DNA of 15,090 nt. Source: Desulfamplus sp. Its GTDB lineage: Bacteria; Desulfobacterota; Desulfobacteria; Desulfobacterales; Desulfobacteraceae. The stretch spans positions 1 through 15,090 of the forward strand of contig JADGBP010000010.1 of the NCBI GenBank assembly GCA_015231395.1, read 5' to 3'. Below, piece by piece: positions 1-6,046 of the stretch (position 1 is its first letter; every line of letters begins with the position of its first letter). The notes under the pieces were generated by a model. The model was not told the origin of the DNA, made no database searches, and saw nothing but the letters and a program-made list of their open reading frames with translations. Both the position numbers and the translations under genes were made by a program.

Positions 1-591
1 GGCTGTAAGCATGGTAAAGCCAATAACAAGACTTGTGTAGCTTGTGTTATCCAGAAGATCAAGAGATGGAAGTCGTTTGTAGAAAAAGCCTCTTTTTTTC
101 TCTTTCACAGCTTTTTCCTGAACAAGATAGAGAATGCCAGCCCCGCAGGCAAGAGCCAGTGCCGCCTCTCCTGTAAAAATCATTACAATATGGGATACAA
201 GCCAGAATCCCTTTAAAAAAGATGCTTTTGCGGGTGGCGTATTCTGTGCCAGCAGTGCCGCACTCATCATTATAACAATCAGTGGTGATGCAAAAAGTCC
301 GAGTATTTTGAGATTGAATCTCTGATTTAGAACAATAAACGTGCCTGACAGGGCAAGGGCTGCGATATGAAGAGTCTGTTGAAGGTTGTAAGCCGGAAGT
401 GTCCCCATGATAATTGTGGTTACGCATATCCCCGCAAAATGAAGAGCTGCACCAAGACAAACCAGAATAAAACCATAATTCTGGAATTCTTCTTTTTGTT
501 TGAAAAGATAGAATATGTAGGAGACCATGCTTGCGGCATACACTCCAGTCGCGATTATTAACAGGGCGTGCGATGTACTTTCCAGTGTCAT
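1..591 (-). CDS. CcsA/HemX-like cytochrome c assembly membrane protein, 3' end outside window
   Basis: The frame is open from an ATG at 591 to the left edge (197 codons, no stop seen). The protein starts MTLESTSHALLIIATGVYAA and has several hydrophobic segments, including ATGVYAASMVSYIFYLF, GFILVCLGAALHFAGI, a segment around ILGLFASPLIVIMMSAALLA, and SHIVMIFTGEAALALACGAGILYLV. This pattern, and the LGAALHFAGI and SHI...FTGEAALAL-type stretches, fit the CcsA/CcmC/HemX integral membrane family (haem handling for cytochrome c maturation, or the HemX protein next to glutamyl-tRNA reductase). The WWD haem motif of that family would lie in the missing part. The ATG is 1 nt after the stop of the upstream siroheme gene, so the two are probably translationally coupled. 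The neighbour favours a HemX-type role in tetrapyrrole synthesis, with hemA expected next. The exact subfamily is uncertain. Confidence 0.8.
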   Translation of the reverse strand, partial: MTLESTSHALLIIATGVYAASMVSYIFYLFKQKEEFQNYGFILVCLGAALHFAGICVTTIIMGTLPAYNLQQTLHIAALALSGTFIVLNQRFNLKILGLFASPLIVIMMSAALLAQNTPPAKASFLKGFWLVSHIVMIFTGEAALALACGAGILYLVQEKAVKEKKRGFFYKRLPSLDLLDNTSYTSLVIGFTMLTA

Positions 592-592
592 G

Positions 593-1423
593 TTATTCTC
601 CGGAAATAAGGTCTTGATATTCAAATTCGTTGCTGAGATCGCTAATGAGGTCACTGACAAGGTTGCTACCGAGAATATTTTGGAGAATTATCTCTATGCC
701 CGCATTGTCACCCACTGCTATTCTGTCCAACAGATCAGAATAAACGAGTTTCCTGAAAATAGAAGCGTGAGCTTCCGGTGAATGGTTCTGGGCAAGCAGC
801 CTCTTTCTGATATTTCCCATGATCATCAGGAATGTTGTGTACTCTTCACCAAACTGAAGTTCAAGATCTTTTCTAAGTTTTTTAGCAAGTGCAGGACTGT
901 TACCAGAAGTGGAGACCGTAATCACAAGATCTCCTCTTTGCACAATTGACGGGAGTACAAATGAGCTGCCTTCAGGAAAATCCGCGATATTACACAGAAT
1001 GTTCCTGTCATGTGCGTCTCTGGCAATCTTGCGGTTGAGTGTCATGTTATTGGTTGCCCCGATGACCAGAAACTTGTTATCAAGGTCATTGGAGTCATAA
1101 GATTTTTTGATGCAGAGGATAGTGTGGTTCTCAGGGTTACAGACATCAATTTTATTGATAATTTTATCTGTTTTGCTTGCAAACTTATTTGTTTTATTCA
1201 TAAATTCACTTGTTTTATTTATAAATTCATCAGAGAACGCACTGCTTACCACACTGACCCGAGCCCCACATTTTGCAAGAGTCAGAGACTTTCGTGCTCC
1301 CACACTCCCTCCGCCAACCACAAGGCAGCTCTTTCCAGCCACATCAAGGCATACGGGGTAATATTTAAGGTGCTCCGCCGACTGGTGAGTGTCAGCTTTG
1401 TTATCCTTCTGGCTCAAGTGCAT
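593..1423 (-). CDS. Precorrin-2 dehydrogenase / sirohydrochlorin ferrochelatase (Met8/CysG N-terminal type)
   Basis: This 276-aa protein has the features of the NAD-dependent enzyme that oxidises precorrin-2 to sirohydrochlorin and may insert iron to give siroheme. The dinucleotide-binding loop GGGSVGARK is at residues 37-45, FLVIGATNN at about 118-126, the NIADFPEGSSFVLPS motif at 145-159, and the family signature TSGNSPALAK at 173-182. The ATG at 1423 has an AAGGAG site just upstream. It lacks the methyltransferase domain of full CysG, as is usual in this phylum. Siroheme is the cofactor of dissimilatory sulfite reductase and also leads to haem d1 or haem by the alternative pathway. Residues 66-93 are an inserted run of four degenerate heptads (pattern N-K-T) that normal family members lack; it comes from a 21-bp tandem repeat. 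It probably forms a surface loop after the second beta strand of the Rossmann fold. Confidence 0.9.
   Translation of the reverse strand: MHLSQKDNKADTHQSAEHLKYYPVCLDVAGKSCLVVGGGSVGARKSLTLAKCGARVSVVSSAFSDEFINKTSEFMNKTNKFASKTDKIINKIDVCNPENHTILCIKKSYDSNDLDNKFLVIGATNNMTLNRKIARDAHDRNILCNIADFPEGSSFVLPSIVQRGDLVITVSTSGNSPALAKKLRKDLELQFGEEYTTFLMIMGNIRKRLLAQNHSPEAHASIFRKLVYSDLLDRIAVGDNAGIEIILQNILGSNLVSDLISDLSNEFEYQDLISGE
1146..1229. repeat. Degenerate 21-bp tandem repeat, four units, inside the siroheme gene
   Basis: Units lie at 1146-1166, 1167-1187, 1188-1208 and 1209-1229. The last two differ at few positions (core TTGTTTTATT.ATAAATTCA); the first two are more diverged. The 21-bp period preserves the reading frame and encodes heptads such as FINKTSE and FMNKTNK on the minus strand. 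Confidence 0.8.
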
Positions 1424-1449
1424 ATTCTCCTTGTGTGTAAAAATTTGGT

Positions 1450-1479
1450 ATTATAGAGTAAAAGAATATTATTTTTCAA
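1450..1479 (-). promoter_or_regulatory. Sigma70-type promoter of the siroheme/HemX operon
   Basis: On the minus strand TTGAAA (1479-1474) is followed after 18 nt by a perfect TATAAT (1455-1450). Transcription would start near 1443, about 20 nt before the ATG at 1423. The intergenic region is very AT-rich, so chance matches are possible, but the spacing and distance are good. On the plus strand TTGGTA (1445-1450) with TATTAT (1467-1472) is a weaker candidate for the divergent regulator gene. Confidence 0.55.
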
Positions 1480-1549
1480 TATTTAATTATATTTTGTTGG
1501 TATTTTGTCGTTGAAAGAAAAAACAATAACAGGAGCAGGATATTTAATT

Positions 1550-2920
1550 TTGAAACAGTCAAAAGAAACTTTTCACGAACACAACTCATCCGGAGGACGT
1601 CTTGATATTATCCTTGACTCCATTGCCGACGGTGTTTTCACCATAGACCTTAATTTCAACATTACCTATTTCAACCGTGCTGCCGAAAAGATTACGGGCA
1701 TTGAGAGAGAACAAGCAGTTGGTCAAAAATGTTTTGACGTTTTTCGTGCCAACATCTGTCAGCTTAAATGTGCTTTGGGTAAAACCATGAAAACTGGCAG
1801 AGAGCACATCAATCTTCATATTGATATATTAAACAGTGACGGGCGTTTAATTCCGGTAAGTGTCAGCACATCAGTGCTTAAGGGTGATGATGGAACAATA
1901 ACAGGAGGGGTCGAGATTTTCAGGGATTTATCCGCTATTGAAACACTTCGCAAGGAGATACATCGCCATTATCGATTTGAAGATATCATCAGTAAAAATC
2001 ACGAAATACAGAAAATACTGGAAATTCTTCCAGATATTGCCGAAAGCGGAAGCACTGTGTTGATTGAGGGACCGAGTGGTTCGGGTAAAGAGCTGTTCGC
2101 CAGGGCAATTCACAACTTGAGCGGCAGAAAGGGCAAATTTGTAGCGATAAACTGTGCTGCATTGCCAGATACGCTTTTAGAATCAGAACTCTTCGGGTAC
2201 AAAAAAGGGGCGTTCAGTGAGGCTAAGAAAGACAAACCAGGACGCTTCGCGTCATCCCAAAACGGGACTATTTTTTTAGATGAGATCGGGGACATATCTG
2301 CAGCATTTCAGGTAAAACTTTTAAGAGTGCTGCAGGAAAAAGAGTATGAACCTCTTGGTGCGACAGAAATAGTCTCATCAAATGCCAGAGTTGTAGCTGC
2401 GACAAACAGGGTATTATCTGAACTCGTGGCTCTTGGAAACTTTCGTGACGATCTTTTCTACCGGTTGAATGTCGTAAAAATTGCGATTCCTCCGCTATCG
2501 TGCCGCAGGGAAGACATCCCCATTTTAACAGATCATTTTATTGAAAAATTTAACGCAATGAAAGCCAAAGAGATAGAGTGTGTCTCTGACAAAGTTCTGG
2601 AAATTCTCATGCAATATGATTTTCCTGGCAACGTCCGTGAGCTTGAGAACATAATAGAATATGCCTTTGTGATATGTCATGGAAGTGTCATTAAAATTGA
2701 ACATCTTCCTGTGGAAATCCGTGAGGGGATTCAAATGCGGGAGGAGTATTCATCAACAAATGATCCTCTTTATGAAGCTGAGAAAAAAACAGTTGAGGAT
2801 GCGTTAAAACTTCATAATGGCAACAGAACATTAACCGCAATTTACCTTGGTATAAACAAATCAACATTATGGCGTAAAGTGAAAAAATACGGGATTACAA
2901 TTCCTGCCTCTCGATCTTAA
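1550..2920 (+). CDS. Sigma54-dependent transcriptional activator with N-terminal PAS domain
   Basis: This 456-aa protein is a bacterial enhancer-binding protein. A PAS domain covers roughly residues 17-128, the AAA+ domain about 145-380, and a Fis-type helix-turn-helix about 413-450. Visible motifs are Walker A GPSGSGKE (about 174-181), Walker B TIFLDEIGD (about 240), and FRDDLFYRL with RREDIP for sensor/arginine-finger regions. The sigma54-contacting GAFTGA loop reads GAFSEA (about 220-225). There is no receiver domain, so the PAS domain is likely the sensor; its C-x8-C-x3-C triplet (61, 70, 74) suggests redox or metal sensing. The frame is open from 1505, but an AGGAG/GCAGGA site at 1531-1540 sits correctly for the TTG at 1550, so I start there. 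Its position just upstream of a sigma54-type promoter and NifX-like genes matches the cognate activator of the Desulfovibrio orp locus. Confidence 0.93.
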   Translation: MKQSKETFHEHNSSGGRLDIILDSIADGVFTIDLNFNITYFNRAAEKITGIEREQAVGQKCFDVFRANICQLKCALGKTMKTGREHINLHIDILNSDGRLIPVSVSTSVLKGDDGTITGGVEIFRDLSAIETLRKEIHRHYRFEDIISKNHEIQKILEILPDIAESGSTVLIEGPSGSGKELFARAIHNLSGRKGKFVAINCAALPDTLLESELFGYKKGAFSEAKKDKPGRFASSQNGTIFLDEIGDISAAFQVKLLRVLQEKEYEPLGATEIVSSNARVVAATNRVLSELVALGNFRDDLFYRLNVVKIAIPPLSCRREDIPILTDHFIEKFNAMKAKEIECVSDKVLEILMQYDFPGNVRELENIIEYAFVICHGSVIKIEHLPVEIREGIQMREEYSSTNDPLYEAEKKTVEDALKLHNGNRTLTAIYLGINKSTLWRKVKKYGITIPASRS

Positions 2921-3028
2921 ATCCAGTCTTAAATCAGATTTAAAATCCAGTCTTAAATCTGATTTTAAATCCAGTCTTAAATCTGATTTTAAATCCGATT
3001 TAAAATCCGAGCTTAAATTTGATTTTAA
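2921..3028. repeat. 24-bp AT-rich direct repeat array abutting the activator stop codon
   Basis: Units lie at 2921-2944, 2945-2968 and 2969-2992, a 12-nt half unit at 2993-3004, and a diverged unit at 3005-3028. The second and third are identical (ATCCAGTCTTAAATCTGATT then TTAA). Each unit is built from two 12-nt halves ending in TTAA or TAAA, and many TTTAAAT-like stretches are near-palindromic. No spacers separate the units, so this is not a CRISPR array. The first base follows directly after the TAA of the sigma54 activator. The array sits 220-320 bp upstream of the sigma54-type promoter. It may be a binding array, a bend region or a neutral expansion. Confidence 0.85.
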
Positions 3029-3046
3029 ATTCCATGCTTTCAAACA

Positions 3047-3097
3047 ATGCGATTCTGCAATTGATTGCATCGCATGATTGCGTAAATGCAATCAATT
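3047..3097. promoter_or_regulatory. Overlapping dyads, candidate upstream activator site
   Basis: AATTGATTGCAT (3059-3070) and ATGCAATCAATT (3086-3097) are perfect 12-bp inverted arms 15 nt apart. A second dyad overlaps them: ATGCGAT (3047-3053) with ATCGCAT (3069-3075). The centre lies roughly 165 bp upstream of the sigma54-type promoter, a usual distance for an enhancer-binding protein site. It could instead form a hairpin terminating the activator transcript, but no T tract follows the right arm. Between here and 3431 I see only the promoter and no gene. Confidence 0.45.
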
Positions 3098-3243
3098 ATA
3101 TCCCTTCCCTTTAAATAAAACTTTTCACAAACAAATCACACCTAAAAATCATCCCTTATAATTTACTGTAATTACTTGTTATTCAAATAAAAACAATAAA
3201 CATTCAGGCATAATCGAATATTTTATAAATATGGCATACACTA

Positions 3244-3259
3244 TGGCATACACCATGCA
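3244..3259 (+). promoter_or_regulatory. Sigma54-type -24/-12 promoter
   Basis: TGGCAT-N5-ATGCA matches the TGGCAC-N5-TTGCA consensus with the invariant GG and GC exactly 12 bp apart. The -24 half is preceded by a second ATGGCATACAC copy starting at 3231, forming a short direct repeat. Transcription would begin near 3270, giving a leader of about 160 nt before the NifX-like gene. The activator gene directly upstream supports the call. Two consensus positions differ, so it is likely but not certain. Confidence 0.6.
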
Positions 3260-3431
3260 ATAAACATATTGTAAAGTTGTTAAGTTTATATCGGCTACTC
3301 AAGCAAATAGGCAAATACAGATCAAAAGAAGATTCTGGGCGGGTCTTCATGAGTAGATATAGACTGGAGATAAAAGCAGATACAGACGAGTCTCACGCAG
3401 ATATGGAACGGCAAGTTCAGGGGAGGTTTAT

Positions 3432-4238
3432 ATGAAAATCGCCATCCCAATTTTTAATGAAAGAGTTTCTCCCCGTTTTGACAATGCTCAGGATTTCATT
3501 GTTTTGACAGTTGAAAAACGTATTGAAATTGAACGGCAGGAACTACCAGTAAAAAAGTGGACACTCATCAAAAAAATCATGACATTAATCGAAAGAGAAG
3601 TTGATACGGTTATCTGCGGCGGTATTGACAGAAGCTCAATGCAACAATTAAGCTCTTACGGTATCAATGTTTACTCGTGGGTGACCGGCAATGTGGAAGA
3701 TGCGTTAAGCTGTTTTCTTAAAGGCGAACTTGACTCAGGCTGTATTCTGGGAGCGGGTGGAAAGACTCGGGAACAGTGGCGATTCAGAAGAAAAAAGAAG
3801 AACATGGCATTCAACGATTGTGGTTTGGGAAAACATAATCAAAAAGAGGAGGTAATCAATATGTCAGGAATAGATGGAACAGGAGCAAAAGCTCAAATAA
3901 GTGTAGCGGGAAGAGGTCGTGGCGGATGTAATACCGGAATCGGCGGACAAGGCTCGGGAGGAGGTCAAGGAGTCGGAAGTGGTCGCGGTGCTGGAGGAGG
4001 CGGAGGTGCCGGCCAGGACTCCGGTGGTAGGAGAGGCAGGAGTTTTGGTGGCGGTATGGGAATGAGAAGGCGTGGATGCGGACAGATGAACAGTGAGTAT
4101 AATTGCAGCATAACAGAAGGTGACCGCTCTTTTTTGGAAGAGCAGAAAAGCCACCTTGAAAACCGGCTCAGTGCAATCAAGATGAGACTTGAGACACTCG
4201 CATCACCTGCCAAACCTGATACAGCGGAAAACAAATAG
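3432..4238 (+). CDS. NifX-type Fe-Mo cofactor family protein fused in frame to a glycine-rich DUF5320-like protein
   Basis: The 268-aa frame has two parts. Residues 1 to about 125 (MKIAIPIFNERVSPRFDNA..., then VDTVICGGID and LSSYGINVYSWVTGNVEDAL) are a dinitrogenase iron-molybdenum cofactor family domain, an RNase H-like fold that can hold metal clusters. From residue 144 the protein reads MSGIDGTGAKAQISV, then a Gly/Arg-rich low-complexity stretch with a few Cys residues, then a helical tail (FLEEQKSHLENRLSAIKMRLETL). That layout (GTG start motif, Gly-rich centre, C-terminal coiled coil) is typical of separate DUF5320-like genes. A GAGGAGGT site at 3846-3853 still precedes the ATG at 3861, in the same frame with no stop between. 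Both a fusion and a free 125-aa C-terminal protein may therefore be made. The first start has a GGGGAGG site. This is the first gene after the sigma54-type promoter. Confidence 0.85.
   Translation: MKIAIPIFNERVSPRFDNAQDFIVLTVEKRIEIERQELPVKKWTLIKKIMTLIEREVDTVICGGIDRSSMQQLSSYGINVYSWVTGNVEDALSCFLKGELDSGCILGAGGKTREQWRFRRKKKNMAFNDCGLGKHNQKEEVINMSGIDGTGAKAQISVAGRGRGGCNTGIGGQGSGGGQGVGSGRGAGGGGGAGQDSGGRRGRSFGGGMGMRRRGCGQMNSEYNCSITEGDRSFLEEQKSHLENRLSAIKMRLETLASPAKPDTAENK
3861..4238 (+). CDS. Probable internal-start product: DUF5320-like glycine-rich protein
   Basis: This is the second half of the fused frame, listed separately because it has its own strong GAGGAGGT ribosome site 7 nt before ATG 3861. 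The 125-aa product would consist of a short N-terminal GTG motif, a stretch of about 55 residues rich in Gly and Arg with Cys residues near each end (RGGC, RRRGCGQ), and an amphipathic helix at the end. Members of this group are commonly encoded beside NifX-like and MinD/ferredoxin ATPase genes; their role is unknown to me. Whether the internal start is used cannot be told from sequence. Confidence 0.55.
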   Translation: MSGIDGTGAKAQISVAGRGRGGCNTGIGGQGSGGGQGVGSGRGAGGGGGAGQDSGGRRGRSFGGGMGMRRRGCGQMNSEYNCSITEGDRSFLEEQKSHLENRLSAIKMRLETLASPAKPDTAENK

Positions 4239-4286
4239 TGAATATATTGAACTTAATATTGAATGTTGAAATGTCAGAATGTTAAC

Positions 4287-4318
4287 TGCCTGAGGAATTT
4301 TTTCCTCAGGCATCTTTT
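4287..4318 (+). terminator. Hairpin terminator or attenuator after the NifX/DUF5320 gene
   Basis: TGCCTGAGGAA (4287-4297) and TTCCTCAGGCA (4302-4312) form a perfect 11-bp stem with a TTTT loop, followed by TCTTTT. The T run is short, so partial read-through into the downstream genes is likely and could set different levels for the first gene and the rest. Confidence 0.7.
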
Positions 4319-4345
4319 CAAAATCGTCTTAAAAGGAGGTAAATC

Positions 4346-4510
4346 ATGGGAAGCAAATACAAAGACGCTTTTAAAGCCGGATTAGCTACACTGCTGATTC
4401 CTGTCGCCAAAATGATACTTGATGTCATTTTAGATAAATTATCGAACAAAAAGGATATCCGTTCAAGCTACGAGCAGAAGGGTAGAGATTATAACGCTCA
4501 GAGGAGATGA
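4346..4510 (+). CDS. 54-aa microprotein, unknown function
   Basis: An AAAAGGAGGT site (4331-4340) is followed by ATG 4346 and a 54-codon frame ending TGA at 4508-4510. The product is MGSKYKDAFKAGLATLLIPV followed by AKMILDVILDKLSNKK and a polar tail ending NAQRR. The central 25 residues (AGLATLLIPVAKMILDVILDKL) could be a short membrane-associated or amphipathic helix; both ends are basic. The ribosome site is among the best in the window, and the stop overlaps the next gene's start region, so it is very probably real and coupled to the P-loop gene. I do not recognise the family. Membrane targeting or binding to the next protein would be plausible. Confidence 0.7.
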   Translation: MGSKYKDAFKAGLATLLIPVAKMILDVILDKLSNKKDIRSSYEQKGRDYNAQRR

Positions 4511-4515
4511 TTAAT

Positions 4516-5439
4516 ATGTCTAATATATTTAAATCCGCGATAAAGACTGTCTCAAAACAAAACAGGGATTTTTCCGATATAGCTACACTGGCAGGAATAT
4601 TATTAGCGAAATCAGGAATATCATTTGCAAAAGGCATCTTGAGTAAACCCGGTATCCACGCCTATTTGGAATATCAGATTGAAAAAATAGTGCACGGATG
4701 TCCGGAATCAGGCACACATCCAGAAATTCCCGCGGTTGCCAGAACAGCCGATGAGATTGTTAGTCTTTTGAAGTCAAAAGGGTTTTATCCCAATAGAATC
4801 GCTGTTGATGGAGTTCCTGGGAGCGGGAAAAGCACGCTTGCAAGAGCACTTGCGTATAGACTCAATATGGATGCGATTTGTCTGGATCATCAGAATATGA
4901 ATGAAAAAATTAATTTTGATAGAGACATCGCAATCTACGAACATCACAGGCTACTGAGGACACAGGAACTCGATTCCTTTGACGTCATTATTTACATTGA
5001 CGAACCGGTTTACATTTCAATGGAAAAGGTAGTGAAAAGAAAAAGAGGCGGATACCTTGTCGATATTCTTGATTATAAAAAATTAAAACAGATTGGAGAA
5101 AAAGCGTTTGCCACGGTGACAGGTGAATATATTCCTGTTGCAGACGGCTTTGTAAAACTCAGGTTGAAACCAAAAAAAGGATTCAAAGATATTGAGTATC
5201 TTCAAAGAGAACTATTCCAGAAAGGGTTGGATGGTACAGGGCTCACTAAAGAAGCACAGCTCTTTTTATGTGTGGATGGCAAGGCAAACAAAGGTTTTTC
5301 AGCGTATTTGAATCTGCGGGAATATAAAGAAGAGCTAATTTCCGGTCTTAAATCCGGGGTTAAGTCCGCTTTGTTTCAGGAGAAAACAAATAAACGCGAT
5401 GGACGGGGTAGATATGGAGCTTATTTCAAAAATCATTGA
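4516..5439 (+). CDS. P-loop NTPase, small-molecule kinase-like, unknown substrate
   Basis: This 307-aa protein has a Walker A motif GVPGSGKST at about residues 99-107, following a short beta strand (NRIAVD) as in uridine kinase or adenylate kinase type folds. A possible Walker B strand FDVIIYIDEP follows at about 155-164, then a basic stretch KVVKRKRGG. The first 95 residues are helical with a hydrophobic patch (IATLAGILLAKSGISFAKGIL) and have no domain I recognise. The frame is open from ATG 4507, which overlaps the microprotein stop (ATGA), but the GAGGAG at 4501-4506 is correctly spaced only for ATG 4516. Its 3' end overlaps the PAP2 gene. Pairing with a phosphatase suggests opposed phosphorylation and dephosphorylation of a lipid or isoprenoid, but this is inference. 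I can assign no substrate. Confidence 0.75.
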   Translation: MSNIFKSAIKTVSKQNRDFSDIATLAGILLAKSGISFAKGILSKPGIHAYLEYQIEKIVHGCPESGTHPEIPAVARTADEIVSLLKSKGFYPNRIAVDGVPGSGKSTLARALAYRLNMDAICLDHQNMNEKINFDRDIAIYEHHRLLRTQELDSFDVIIYIDEPVYISMEKVVKRKRGGYLVDILDYKKLKQIGEKAFATVTGEYIPVADGFVKLRLKPKKGFKDIEYLQRELFQKGLDGTGLTKEAQLFLCVDGKANKGFSAYLNLREYKEELISGLKSGVKSALFQEKTNKRDGRGRYGAYFKNH

Positions 5440-5974
5440 GATTGTCATTGAGATTGATAATAACATCCATCAAGCTATTCTCAAAATGCACCGTCCATGG
5501 TTGACGAAATCCATGACAATATTGACCCATCTGGGCTCAAGCACAGTTTGGTATATACTCTATGCCATTTTCTTTATCTTTATCAAAAGTGGAATGGATA
5601 TTACTCTTCTGACAAATGGAATGGGCGGACTTCTTCTCGTACTGCTGTTTGCTGAACTGTTCGGGCTCTTGATTATCATCTGTTTAAGGCATCTTACAAA
5701 GAGAGAAAGACCATCTAAAGATCTTGCTGTCCGGATCATGGATCCATGGAATCGATATTCTTTCCCCTCTCTTCATTCTACACGGGCATTCATGATCGCG
5801 ACAGTAATAGGTGTTGCCTGTCCAGAATGGTGGGGATATATGATGAGCATAGCCATTATGACAGGATTCTCCCGCCTTTATCTTGAGAAGCATTATCTGT
5901 CCGATGTCCTGACAGGTGCATTTGTCGGCATATGCTCAGCCCTGATATCGTTATCATTTTTTAACTCTTTTTGA
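5399..5974 (+). CDS. PAP2-family membrane phosphatase
   Basis: This 191-aa protein carries the three motifs of type 2 phosphatidic acid phosphatases: KRERP (101-105), FPSLHST (122-128) and SRLYLEKHYLSD (158-169). His126, His165 and Asp169 are the expected catalytic residues. The second motif has Leu in place of the usual Gly of PSGH, a known minor variant. Four or more hydrophobic segments surround the motifs, placing the active site at the membrane face. Likely substrates are lipid or polyprenyl phosphates. The frame begins at ATG 5399, overlapping the P-loop gene by 41 nt. ATG 5414, with GGGG at 5405-5408, is an alternative start. The overlap indicates coupled translation with the kinase-like gene. 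Confidence 0.88.
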   Translation: MDGVDMELISKIIEIVIEIDNNIHQAILKMHRPWLTKSMTILTHLGSSTVWYILYAIFFIFIKSGMDITLLTNGMGGLLLVLLFAELFGLLIIICLRHLTKRERPSKDLAVRIMDPWNRYSFPSLHSTRAFMIATVIGVACPEWWGYMMSIAIMTGFSRLYLEKHYLSDVLTGAFVGICSALISLSFFNSF

Positions 5975-6046
5975 TGGTATTTTATCGTTCTCGTTCAGGA
6001 ATTTTAATTTGGTTAATATGTATCAGGTCAATAGAGGTTTAAAATA

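Noticed and set aside
59..460. Minus-strand open frame of 133 aa at the left edge
   Set aside because: It is a frame-shifted shadow of the CcsA/HemX-like gene, whose own frame has a coupled start and coherent membrane segments.
2921..3028. CRISPR-like array
   Set aside because: Units follow one another with no spacers and there are no cas genes; it is a plain tandem repeat.
2867..3091. Minus-strand frame of 74 aa with Asp-Leu-Lys-Ser repeats
   Set aside because: It is only the translation of the 24-bp repeat array; it has no ribosome site, and low-complexity repeats with a period divisible by three are open by default.
3864..4234. Minus-strand open frames opposite the DUF5320-like part
   Set aside because: They are Pro/Ser/Thr-rich mirrors of the Gly-rich coding strand, with no ribosome site or recognisable domain.
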